In this document: positions 8,329 to 15,366 of the stretch, one piece after another
How positions within the stretch are numbered: position 1 is the stretch's first letter
Layout of the letters: each line of letters opens with the position of its first letter
DNA from: Gammaproteobacteria bacterium
GTDB taxonomy: Bacteria; Pseudomonadota; Gammaproteobacteria; Enterobacterales; Alteromonadaceae
Length of the DNA stretch: 23,608 nucleotides
Direction of reading: 5' to 3'
Assembly: GCA_027484495.1 (NCBI GenBank)
Contig: JAIXSW010000564.1
Location: 1 to 23,608 of the forward strand
The notes under the pieces: generated by a model
The model's input: the letters and a program-made list of their open reading frames with translations, nothing else
Database searches by the model: none
Told to the model about the DNA's origin: nothing
Made by a program: the position numbers and the translations under genes

Positions 8329-9198
8329 TTATTTGGCCGCAGCTTGCGCCCGAATCGCCCGGCGAATTTGTGCTGCTTCTGCTGCTGCTAGCGTGCGGCT
8401 GTTTGCTTCGACAAATAACGGGTCGCGATAGAGTTTACGCAGGGCCGTATCGACGCGGCGGACAAACTCGCGGGTTTGTAGGGTATCCGCACACATCAGG
8501 TGGCCTGTGGTGTACTGCTGTGCCTGCGCGAGCGGATAATGCCGGACTTGCAGCGCCGGAGTCATTTGCAGGTGGGCCTGGATTTCAGTTGGATAGAGCA
8601 GAATAAAATCAGCGCGCCCGGCCTCAAACATCGCAACAAAATGCTGGTAGTAATGTGAAGTCGAAATGGCCGTGATCTGGCGGGCCGGAATTTCAGCGAC
8701 CGCCTGGTCCAGTGCATCACCAAATGAATAGGCTTTCGGGATGACAATTTGGTTGTGCGGATAATGCTGCATCAGCTGTTTCAGACTGCGGATCTGATTT
8801 TTGCCGTTTAGCAAAGATGCCGGTAAAGGGTCGGTATTGGCATGCTGGTAAAGCTGATAACCGAGGTAAAAATTAACCGGCAGTGAAAACAGAAATTTGG
8901 CATCCCGCGTTTTATTCTTCACCCGGTTCAGTGAACAGACCGGCAAACCTTGCGCCATCATCCAGTCAGTACGGGCAAGTGGCATTTCGCGTACTGGTGG
9001 GGCATCGGCTAAGGCTTTAAATAACAGCAGGTTTGTGTCGATATCGGCAGAGCCGTCACTGTCGCCGCTGTTCAGTCGTGCGATAGACTTAGTATCATAA
9101 TGGTGCAGCTCAACGGCAGCAGTGGCAGGGGTATTGGCCCACACCGGCGCAGCGCCAAGCAACAACAACAGCAGCAGCCAGCAGCGAGAGAGAGTCAT
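8329..9198 (-). CDS. Periplasmic solute-binding-like protein (TIGR02285/SBP_bac_3-like)
   Basis: About 289 residues with a clear Sec signal peptide: a hydrophobic run of seven leucines, then a cleavage site after VWA. The mature part resembles the conserved TIGR02285 family, a divergent branch of extracellular solute-binding protein family 3. Supporting segments are the ARTDWMMAQGLPVCSLNRVKN region and the later EAGRADFILLYPTE segment, which is typical of the second lobe. The ATG at 9198 is favoured because GGGGA lies 7 bases upstream; an in-frame ATG at 9204 is too close to that site. No permease or ATPase gene is adjacent, so it is an orphan binding protein, perhaps sensory. Ligand unknown. 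Confidence 0.7.
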   Translation of the reverse strand: MTLSRCWLLLLLLLGAAPVWANTPATAAVELHHYDTKSIARLNSGDSDGSADIDTNLLLFKALADAPPVREMPLARTDWMMAQGLPVCSLNRVKNKTRDAKFLFSLPVNFYLGYQLYQHANTDPLPASLLNGKNQIRSLKQLMQHYPHNQIVIPKAYSFGDALDQAVAEIPARQITAISTSHYYQHFVAMFEAGRADFILLYPTEIQAHLQMTPALQVRHYPLAQAQQYTTGHLMCADTLQTREFVRRVDTALRKLYRDPLFVEANSRTLAAAEAAQIRRAIRAQAAAK

Positions 9199-9293
9199 AT
9201 CCATTCCCCGACGATACCGTGAAAAACCTGATGGTACTGCAAACCGGCGGTTCCCGGCAGTTTTTTATCAAGACTGTCGCGGGTTTACCCCGA

Positions 9294-9524
9294 CTAATCA
9301 GCTGCAATCAATACCAGCGTGACTAAAAGCCCGGCAATGCCGAGCTGGCCCAAAGTCAGCAGCGGTACTGCCATCACCGGCAATGCCGGCACTAACGACA
9401 GCAACATGGCGTTGCCGGCCAGCATCAGCATTGCAGCCAGCAGGCTGGCTGCGCTCAGGACCAGAGAGCGGCGTTGTTGCCAGAGCCAAAGCCGTAGTCG
9501 TTGTTGCCATTTCAGTTTCAACAT
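9294..9524 (-). CDS. Small two-helix membrane protein downstream of the ECF sigma gene
   Basis: A 76-residue protein with a basic N terminus (Lys, Arg, Trp and Gln, about residues 1-20) and two hydrophobic segments (about 21-46 and 50-74). It ends shortly after the second. Its ATG overlaps the sigma-factor stop in a TGATG junction, so translation is probably coupled to the sigma gene, which supports it being real. The topology suggests an N-in hairpin with the charged tail in the cytoplasm. It could hold or modulate the sigma factor at the membrane, but no anti-sigma domain is visible. No family recognised. Confidence 0.65.
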   Translation of the reverse strand: MLKLKWQQRLRLWLWQQRRSLVLSAASLLAAMLMLAGNAMLLSLVPALPVMAVPLLTLGQLGIAGLLVTLVLIAAD

Positions 9525-10084
9525 CAGCCGTTTATCCTGTCGAGCGCTTCACGCGCCTGTTTCATATAGGTTTTAACGCTGCCGAGTGGCAATTGCAATT
9601 TTTCGGCAATTTCGCTTTGTGAATAACCATAAAATTCAGCACAGACAAACACTTGCTGCTGTACATCGCTGAGGTATGCCAGCAAAGATGCCGCATCGCG
9701 CTGTTCAGCGCTGAGATCGGTATGGCTCTGTGTTTCTGGTTCACTGTGAAACCAACGCTGCTTCAGCCGGGCAAAAATGCCTTGTGCCCGTTTGGCCTGC
9801 AATAACTCATTGATGGCAATGCGTAACAGCCAGGTGGAGAACTCGGCTTGTTGCTGATACTGGCCGATATGCAGGAAGGCCTTCACATAGGTTTCCTGCA
9901 TTAAATCATCGACTTCAAACTTGCTGTCGCTGGATTTATACAACAAAAACGCCCGCAGTTTGCGCTCAAACCGGCCAAACAATTCGTTAAACGCCGCGCT
10001 GTCGCCACACACCTGCACGATAGCGACCAGCTGTGCAACTGATGCCTGTTGCAGCGATTGTCGGTTGGATGGCGGTTTTGCCAC
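9524..10084 (-). CDS. ECF-type RNA polymerase sigma factor
   Basis: A 186-residue sigma-70 family protein with regions 2 and 4 only. Region 2 (about 25-100) has FNELFGRFERKLRAFL, then DDLMQETYVKAFLHI and FSTWLLRIAINEL. Region 4 (about 128-182) has SDVQQQVFVCAEFYGYSQSEIAEKL and GSVKTYMKQAREALDR. The start is GTG at 10084; no upstream ATG fits, and the gap to the preceding gene is 9 bases, so the four genes from 11995 down to 9294 look like one operon. ECF sigma factors usually answer envelope or oxidative stress and are held by an anti-sigma factor; none is recognisable here, making the adjacent membrane proteins candidates. Confidence 0.93.
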   Translation of the reverse strand: MAKPPSNRQSLQQASVAQLVAIVQVCGDSAAFNELFGRFERKLRAFLLYKSSDSKFEVDDLMQETYVKAFLHIGQYQQQAEFSTWLLRIAINELLQAKRAQGIFARLKQRWFHSEPETQSHTDLSAEQRDAASLLAYLSDVQQQVFVCAEFYGYSQSEIAEKLQLPLGSVKTYMKQAREALDRING

Positions 10085-10093
10085 AGCGCTGGC

Positions 10094-10486
10094 TTAGCGC
10101 GACCGCTGGCGGTCAAGCCAGGCCAGCAGTAAAAAGGCCAGACCGAGCATCCCCGGCAACATGGCAATGCCGTTCAGAGCATCATTTAAATCCAGATTGC
10201 CGTTTTGCCGAAAATCGGCAAGAGCCGAAAAGGCCAGAATGGCCAGCGCCAGCACCAGCAAAAAAATGCCTTTACGTAAGTCGCGGTTGGCAGAGAAAAA
10301 GTGGTTGGCGACTGCGTGGATAGTCTCCGGTGGCAGCGGTGCCTGCTGGTGCAGAGTCCGTTCGACCATCTGCAAAAACAGCTTCTTTTTCTTGTACTTG
10401 TACAACAATAACAATGCCAGCAGCGCCACCAGTGCGCTGAAGGAAATTAAAGGTACCAGGATCTCTGCCCATTCTTGTCCGTTCAT
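10094..10486 (-). CDS. DUF6249-like membrane protein
   Basis: A 130-residue protein with an N-terminal helix (about 9-30), a strongly basic stretch YKYKKKK, a soluble segment with LPPETI (about 51-56), and two more hydrophobic segments (about 72-90 and 106-125) ending in basic residues. This layout matches proteins annotated DUF6249, often found near ECF sigma genes (from memory). It lies 9 bases after the hydrolase gene and 9 bases before the sigma gene, so it is co-transcribed. A regulatory role toward the sigma factor is possible but unproven. The ribosome site before the ATG is weak, so translation may depend on the upstream gene. Confidence 0.7.
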   Translation of the reverse strand: MNGQEWAEILVPLISFSALVALLALLLLYKYKKKKLFLQMVERTLHQQAPLPPETIHAVANHFFSANRDLRKGIFLLVLALAILAFSALADFRQNGNLDLNDALNGIAMLPGMLGLAFLLLAWLDRQRSR

Positions 10487-10495
10487 TTGTTGTAC

Positions 10496-11995
10496 TTACT
10501 TTCGTTGCCACAGTTCAGCGCCAAGGTACAACTGCGGCAGCAGTTGTTCAAGCACCGGCGCATTGTTGTCGCCATTCATAAAAATCACATAACCGTTGCC
10601 GCTGTGCGGAAACAGCATCGCGGCGGTGGATACACCCGGATCTTTGCCGGTATGCAGCAACAGAGATTCTCCAGCGGGGAAGCCGGAGAAGATTTCCCAG
10701 CCAAGGCCAACGCCATTATTGGGTTTTAGCTTCACCTGGATAGTCTGCATCTGCTGGTACAAGGCCGGCATCTCTTGTTGCTGCGCCAGCACAAATACGA
10801 GGAACTTGCTGTAGTCTTCGACAGTGGTCAGCAAGTTCGCCGCCGCATTGGCAGTGCTGTATTTTTCCAGCGGCAGCAGCTGGCCTTTGGCATCGTGATT
10901 GCGGGCATAGCGCTGCTCGTCGACATCGGCGGTCCAGTAAAAATGCGTATCGGTCATGCCGGCCGGTTTAAACACATATTGTGTCGCCAGTTGCTCCAGC
11001 GGTTGACCAAATTTCTGCTCCAAAGCACGGCGTAAGTATTCAAAGCCTTCACCGGAATACTGATGTTGCGTACCGGGCTGAAACTGAAATTGCAGTTTTT
11101 TGTTGGGTTCAAGGTAACGCCAGTTGGCAAAACCGCTCTGATGCGTCAGCACCAGCCGTGGCGTTAACAACAGATGGCGTGGGTCGGCTTTAACATCTGG
11201 GTCTACCCAATAACGCGCCAGCGGTTCATCGAGGCTCAGTTTGCCTGCGGCCACCAGCCGTAAGGTCAGCAGACTGACAATAGGTTTGGTCAGCGACGCC
11301 ACTTTAAACACCGTATTGGCCGGTGCGGGCACGCCCTGTTGTAATTCACCAAACACGCGCACTGATTGCAATTTGCCCTGGCTAATCACACCAAGCCCAA
11401 GCGCCGGCACCTGATGTTGTTTTAATAAGGTTTCGATCAAGGCGGCGGACGGTTCTGTAACTGTTTTACCAGTGTTCGGGGCCTCAGCTACAGGGTCTTG
11501 ATGGTCATAGCTCAGCACGTCGCTGAGTATCCAGTTGTCGTCTTGTTGCAGCCAGACCGAAGTAAAGCGGGCAGTGCCGGTCAGTCGGTCGGCTTTGCCG
11601 GGCTCGCGCAGATAGAACTCATGTTCGCCATGCTGGATAGCGCCATAGAGTTGTTGATCTTTGTATAACGGAAAAGTCTTTAAGCTGCCGGCAACCAATT
11701 TGCGGATAGGCTTATGCGCCGGGTCGCTACAGAGGTTTTGCCGCACACTTTGCATAAACAGCGCTTTGTCCTGAAAACCGCCGCGGTCGTGGTAGAACTT
11801 CAGCTGCGCGCTGACCGTAGTTTCCAGGTATGCCAGATCACATTGGTTAAAACCGCGCTGGAAAAATTCTGCGTCTTTATCGCTTAGTGCTTGATGCAGC
11901 GATTCTGCGGTATATGACGTCTGTGCCGCGTCTGCGGTTTTACAGCACAGGCTGAATACTGCCGCCGTGAGCAGGGATAAAGTGAGTTTCAGCAT
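10496..11995 (-). CDS. Serine beta-lactamase-like hydrolase with N-terminal NTF2-like region
   Basis: A 499-residue secreted protein with a signal peptide cleaved near ADA (about residue 23). Residues about 27-165 resemble an NTF2/SnoaL-like fold by pattern. Residues about 183-495 are a beta-lactamase/PBP4*-type domain: catalytic Ser234-x-x-Lys237 (SLTK), Tyr313 in YSG (replacing YxN) and HTG at 448-450 (KTG-box equivalent). Such proteins include D-aminopeptidases, esterases and peptidoglycan-related enzymes; beta-lactam resistance should not be assumed. GGAG eight bases before the ATG supports the start. As the first gene of the sigma operon, it may link the sigma factor to the cell envelope. 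Confidence 0.82.
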   Translation of the reverse strand: MLKLTLSLLTAAVFSLCCKTADAAQTSYTAESLHQALSDKDAEFFQRGFNQCDLAYLETTVSAQLKFYHDRGGFQDKALFMQSVRQNLCSDPAHKPIRKLVAGSLKTFPLYKDQQLYGAIQHGEHEFYLREPGKADRLTGTARFTSVWLQQDDNWILSDVLSYDHQDPVAEAPNTGKTVTEPSAALIETLLKQHQVPALGLGVISQGKLQSVRVFGELQQGVPAPANTVFKVASLTKPIVSLLTLRLVAAGKLSLDEPLARYWVDPDVKADPRHLLLTPRLVLTHQSGFANWRYLEPNKKLQFQFQPGTQHQYSGEGFEYLRRALEQKFGQPLEQLATQYVFKPAGMTDTHFYWTADVDEQRYARNHDAKGQLLPLEKYSTANAAANLLTTVEDYSKFLVFVLAQQQEMPALYQQMQTIQVKLKPNNGVGLGWEIFSGFPAGESLLLHTGKDPGVSTAAMLFPHSGNGYVIFMNGDNNAPVLEQLLPQLYLGAELWQRK

Positions 11996-12107
11996 CTTGG
12001 GTTCTCCGGTTAAATATGCTGAAACTTAGATGCACGCCGGATTGGCTTTGGATTTCACTTTGGTGAATATTTTTGCGAAAAAGATGCAGGGCTTGTGCTC
12101 GGCGCGC

Positions 12108-13151
12108 TCAGGTCGAGCCGCGTACCATAATGCTAAAACCCACGTCGAGCGGGGAGAATTCAGTCTGAGCGCCGCTGGCTTTTTGCAGGATGAGTTCTAC
12201 TGCCTGCTGACCCATAGCAAACCGGGGGGAAGCGACGCTGGTAATGCCGGGGTCGACTAACGCTGAGGCTTCGAGGTCGTTAAAACCGGCGATGGCAAGG
12301 TCTGCCGGGATCCGCAGGTTCATTTGCCGCGCCGCAAACAAAGCACCCAGCGCCAAATCGTCATTACAACAAAAAACGGCATCACACTGGCCGGCAGATT
12401 CGGCCATCACAGACTGCAGCAGCTGGCCGCCGAGTTTTATCGAAGATGACTGGCTGGTCGTGACGACATACGGCTCGCAGCGTGCGGAACTAGGCTCAGC
12501 GCCTGAGTTTTTAGCGTTGTTTGCGGTGTTCCAGTCCTCGATTGCCTTGCGAAAGCCCGCCAGCCGATGCTGAGTGCGTGGGTCCATCCGGGCACCAAGA
12601 AAGCCGATGCGACGATACCCGCGCGCCAACAAATGTTCAGTCATCGCTTTGCCGGCGGCAAAATGGGAAAAACCGATGTTGATATCAATCGGGTTATTCG
12701 TCAGCTCCATCAGCTGGACCACCGGAATACCAGCGTTTTGCAGCAGTTTTCGGGCATAGTCGGTCTGATCGGTGCCGGTCAGGATCAGCCCTTCCGGTGC
12801 CTGGCTTAACAAGGTGGCGATCAGCTTTTCTTCTTCCAGCGGCGAATAATGACAATCACCCAGAATGACCTGCAACTGGTGCGGTTTGACCGCACTGTAG
12901 ATACCCTGCAGCACTTCGTTAAACACAATATTCGACAACGACGGGATGATCACGGCCAGCACGCCGGAGCGGTTAGACGCCAGTGCGCTGGCGGCGTGGT
13001 TGCGGATATAACCCAGCTCAGCAATTGCCTGTTCGACTTTTTGCCGTGACTTGGCTGCCACTTTATCCGGATGCGTTAACACCCGTGACACCGTAATGGC
13101 GCTGACACCGGCCAGTTCAGCCACGTCTTTTAAATTGGGTTTACGGTTCAT
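12108..13151 (-). CDS. gntR: LacI-family repressor of the GntR (gluconate) type
   Basis: A 347-residue LacI/GalR repressor. The N-terminal helix-turn-helix is at about residues 6-26 (LKDVAELAGVSAITVSRVL), with the hinge near 50-60 (ASALASNRS). The periplasmic-binding-like domain follows (SGVLAVIIPSLSN..F.EVLQGI, LILTGT, IPVVQLMEL, GFLGARMDPRTQHR, FCCNDDLALGA, IAGFNDLEAS). The order and wording of these motifs follow E. coli GntR closely. Family knowledge gives gluconate or 6-phosphogluconate as inducer. It is transcribed divergently from the kinase, and an 18-base palindrome lies between them. It probably represses the kinase, transporter and phosphorylase genes. The symbol is assigned by similarity and context. 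Confidence 0.85.
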   Translation of the reverse strand: MNRKPNLKDVAELAGVSAITVSRVLTHPDKVAAKSRQKVEQAIAELGYIRNHAASALASNRSGVLAVIIPSLSNIVFNEVLQGIYSAVKPHQLQVILGDCHYSPLEEEKLIATLLSQAPEGLILTGTDQTDYARKLLQNAGIPVVQLMELTNNPIDINIGFSHFAAGKAMTEHLLARGYRRIGFLGARMDPRTQHRLAGFRKAIEDWNTANNAKNSGAEPSSARCEPYVVTTSQSSSIKLGGQLLQSVMAESAGQCDAVFCCNDDLALGALFAARQMNLRIPADLAIAGFNDLEASALVDPGITSVASPRFAMGQQAVELILQKASGAQTEFSPLDVGFSIMVRGST

Positions 13152-13214
13152 CGGCGTGGGCCTGCTTGCGCTACATGGTCAACAAATCTCTGCACACCTT
13201 AATAGAAATTCCAC

Positions 13215-13241
13215 TTGCAAGCAAAATGGTTGCGCTAACAT
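13215..13241 (+). promoter_or_regulatory. Candidate promoter of the kinase gene overlapping an operator
   Basis: TTGCAA (13215-13220) and TAACAT (13236-13241) are 15 bases apart. The spacer is short and the -10 weak. The candidate -10 lies inside the palindrome at 13225-13242, so a bound repressor would block it. Confidence 0.35.
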
Positions 13242-13242
13242 T
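13225..13242. promoter_or_regulatory. GntR-type operator, site 1
   Basis: AATGGTTGCGCTAACATT is an imperfect palindrome: 14 of 18 positions match its reverse complement, with GCGC at the centre. It closely resembles the ATGTTA-N4-TAACAT sites bound by E. coli GntR (from memory). It lies in the divergent region between the repressor and kinase genes. Confidence 0.65.
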
Positions 13243-13328
13243 TTGGCTGATTTAAGCTGCTGAACAGCGTTTCAACAATCTTCAATGCGACCGGTGAGTA
13301 CTCGTCAGACAGTGGCAAACCCGGCGGT

Positions 13329-13904
13329 ATGACAGGCAGAACAGAGATGGTCGATACAGCGCAAGTTCAGACGCTGATCCTGATGGGCGTGGCCGGGAGT
13401 GGCAAATCTACGCTGGCACAACACTGTGCCAGCGCGCTCGGCTGGACCTATCTGGAAGGCGATGACTTTCACAGCGACGCCGGCAAACAGATGATGGCGG
13501 CCGGTCAGCCGTTATCGCCGGCGCTGCGGCAGCAGTGGGTGGAACTGTTGTGTCAGCAGCTGCAGCAGCAGAAAAATCAAGGCCTGCAGACCGTATTGAG
13601 TTACTCGGGCCTTATTCAACAGCAACGGGCGCAGATCCGTGCTGCCGCTGCGGCCCCGCTTTTTGTCTATCTGCATGGCCCGGCGGCGGTATTGGCAGAA
13701 CGCTTAAGCCACAGATCGGCGCATTTTATGCCGGCCTCGATGTTACAAAGCCAGCTCAGGACGATGCAGGTACCAGCGCTGGAACCCGATGTGTTGTGGC
13801 TGGACCTGCAATTGCCGCTTTCAGACCAGTTAAAGCGAATTGGTCTTGCGCTGGGGCAGGCAGAGAAAATGAATGATTGCGCTAACAAAATAACGGAGAT
13901 CTAA
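13329..13904 (+). CDS. gntK: GntK-type gluconokinase (divergent)
   Basis: A 191-residue P-loop kinase expected to phosphorylate gluconate to 6-phosphogluconate, feeding the Entner-Doudoroff or pentose phosphate route. Walker A is GVAGSGKST (about 20-28). LEGDDFHS, AAGQPLSP and RSAHFMPASMLQSQ also follow the GntK pattern. The usual CSALKxxYRDxLR motif is replaced by LSYSGLIQQQRAQIR, and the usual SQxxxLE segment by SQLRTMQ, so substrate preference is less certain. A later Met at residue 7 is an alternative start; neither has a good ribosome site. It is the first gene of the plus-strand arm. The last codons contain a second operator-like sequence. Confidence 0.85.
   Translation: MTGRTEMVDTAQVQTLILMGVAGSGKSTLAQHCASALGWTYLEGDDFHSDAGKQMMAAGQPLSPALRQQWVELLCQQLQQQKNQGLQTVLSYSGLIQQQRAQIRAAAAAPLFVYLHGPAAVLAERLSHRSAHFMPASMLQSQLRTMQVPALEPDVLWLDLQLPLSDQLKRIGLALGQAEKMNDCANKITEI
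13872..13889. promoter_or_regulatory. GntR-type operator, site 2 (inside the kinase 3' end)
   Basis: AATGATTGCGCTAACAAA is identical to site 1 at 15 of 18 positions, including the 11-base run TTGCGCTAACA. It spans the last codons of the kinase gene, 44 bases before the transporter ATG. Centre-to-centre distance from site 1 is 647 bases. Its own symmetry is poorer (10 of 18), so it may be a weaker site. Confidence 0.5.
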
Positions 13905-13906
13905 CG

Positions 13907-13936
13907 ATGCCCAGCACATCAGGTTTTTTGTCATGA
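13907..13936 (+). CDS. Putative 9-residue leader ORF coupled to the transporter
   Basis: The short frame ATG..TGA encodes MPSTSGFLS. It is preceded by GGAG (13895-13898) at an ideal 8-base distance, better than the site for the transporter itself. Its TGA overlaps the transporter ATG at 13933 as ATGA, the usual arrangement for translational coupling. No protein evidence; it could simply be a ribosome landing site. Confidence 0.4.
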   Translation: MPSTSGFLS

Positions 13937-15366
13937 CTACCACACCGGACAGCATAGTCAGCGACTCGCAATCCCAGCCATACAGTCCTGCGGCCCAGCC
14001 GCTGCGCTTTTGGGAAAAAGCCGGTTATGGCGTCGGCGATATCGGCTTTAACTTCTATTGGGCCAATATCTCAGCGTTTCTGCTGATTTTCTACACTGAT
14101 GTATTTGGCATTTCGGCAGCGGCCGCCGGCACAATGATGCTGATCACCAAAATTATTGATGCCTTTACCGACCCGATGATGGGCGCCATTGCTGACCGGA
14201 CCCGCAGCCGTTTTGGTAAATTCCGGCCTTATTTGTTATGGCTGGCGTTGCCACTGGCCGGTGCCGGCGTGTTGACCTATACCACGCCGGACCTCGATGC
14301 CGACGGCAAATTAATCTGGGCTTATTGCACTTATAGTCTGCTGATGCTGATTTACACCGGCATCAATATTCCGTATTCCGCGCTGTCCGGTGTCATCACT
14401 GCGGACAGCCAGCAGCGCACTACGCTAGTCAGTTTCCGTTTTATCGGTGGTTTTACCGGCGGCATTCTGGTGACTTATCTGACGCCGAAGCTGGTGCCCT
14501 GGTTGGGGCAGGGCGATGACGTGCTGGGCTGGCAACTGACGATGGGTTTGTTTGGCATCGCTGCAGCTTTGCTATTTTTGTGCACTTTTGCCAGTACCCG
14601 CGAACGCATCCAGCCGGTCAGCAGCGCCCCGGTGCCGGTGTGGCAGGATATCCGTGATTTGGCCGGCAACAAACCCTGGCTGGTGCTGTTTTGTCTGGCG
14701 CTGATCATCATGATCACTATTACGCTGCGCGCCAGCAGCGCGGTGTATTACTTCAAATATTATCTGCAGCAACCGCAGCTGGTCGGCGAGTTCCTGTCCA
14801 GTTATATGCTGGCTTTGGCGCTGGGGGCGGCATCGACGCCGCTGCTGACGCGGTTTTTCGATAAAAAAACGCTGATGATGGGCCTGATGAGTCTGGCTGG
14901 CCTGTTGTCGCTGGCGCTGTATTTTGTGCCACCGGATAATATCAGTGCGGTGTTTGCGCTGAATCTGGCGATTGGTTTTGTGCTGGGGCCCAAGTCGCCG
15001 CTGGCGTTTTCGATGTATGCCGACAGCGCCGACTACAATGAATGGCGTACCGGCCGGCGGGCGACGGCGATGACGTTTTCCGCGGCGACTTTTTCGCAAA
15101 AACTTGGCGGTGCGCTGGCGTCAGCCTGTATCGGTTGGTTATTGGCGTTACTCGGATACGTGGCAAATACGACACAAAATGCCGGCTCGCAACAAGGTAT
15201 TTTGTGGCTGATGTCGGTGATCCCCGGTGTGGTTGCGCTCGTCGCTGCCGCTGTGATGTGGTTCTATCCGTTGACCGAAGCGCAGCTGCGCCAGATCCAG
15301 GCGGAGCTCTCGGCGCGACGCGGGCTGCCTGCTGTCGATGCAGATGATGTAATGAGTAAATCCTGA
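13933..15366 (+). CDS. GPH-family sugar:cation symporter, probable cellobionate transporter
   Basis: A 477-residue inner-membrane protein of the MelB/XynP (glycoside-pentoside-hexuronide) family with about 12 helices. Family motifs include GYGVGDIGFNFYW, the LLIFYTDVFG region, KIIDAFTDPMMGAIADRTRSRFGKFRPYLLW (the MelB-type cation-site Asp region) and NIPYSALSGVIT. FSMYADSADYNEWRTGRRATAM marks the C-terminal half. The stop overlaps the phosphorylase start (TGATG), so the two genes are coupled; by context the substrate is the phosphorylase substrate, probably cellobionate. The start at 13933 has only AGG nine bases upstream and may depend on coupling with the short frame ending there. Confidence 0.87.
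   Translation: MTTTPDSIVSDSQSQPYSPAAQPLRFWEKAGYGVGDIGFNFYWANISAFLLIFYTDVFGISAAAAGTMMLITKIIDAFTDPMMGAIADRTRSRFGKFRPYLLWLALPLAGAGVLTYTTPDLDADGKLIWAYCTYSLLMLIYTGINIPYSALSGVITADSQQRTTLVSFRFIGGFTGGILVTYLTPKLVPWLGQGDDVLGWQLTMGLFGIAAALLFLCTFASTRERIQPVSSAPVPVWQDIRDLAGNKPWLVLFCLALIIMITITLRASSAVYYFKYYLQQPQLVGEFLSSYMLALALGAASTPLLTRFFDKKTLMMGLMSLAGLLSLALYFVPPDNISAVFALNLAIGFVLGPKSPLAFSMYADSADYNEWRTGRRATAMTFSAATFSQKLGGALASACIGWLLALLGYVANTTQNAGSQQGILWLMSVIPGVVALVAAAVMWFYPLTEAQLRQIQAELSARRGLPAVDADDVMSKS

Noticed and set aside
9205..9293. Possible terminator after the 76-residue gene (CTGC..GCAG and CCGG arms on the minus strand)
   Set aside because: The pairing needs a bulge and the T-run is about ten bases away, so it is weak.
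10496..11995. Calling the serine hydrolase an antibiotic-resistance beta-lactamase
   Set aside because: The YSG and HTG motifs and the extra N-terminal region place it with general PBP-like hydrolases; nothing shows beta-lactam hydrolysis.
12054..12067. TTCACTTTGGTGAA inverted repeat upstream of the beta-lactamase-like gene
   Set aside because: Arms of only five bases with no matching copy elsewhere; not enough to call an operator.
14572..15099. 175-codon minus-strand frame rich in Arg and Gln inside the symporter gene
   Set aside because: Its composition is that of an antisense shadow of a GPH transporter; no domain or ribosome site.
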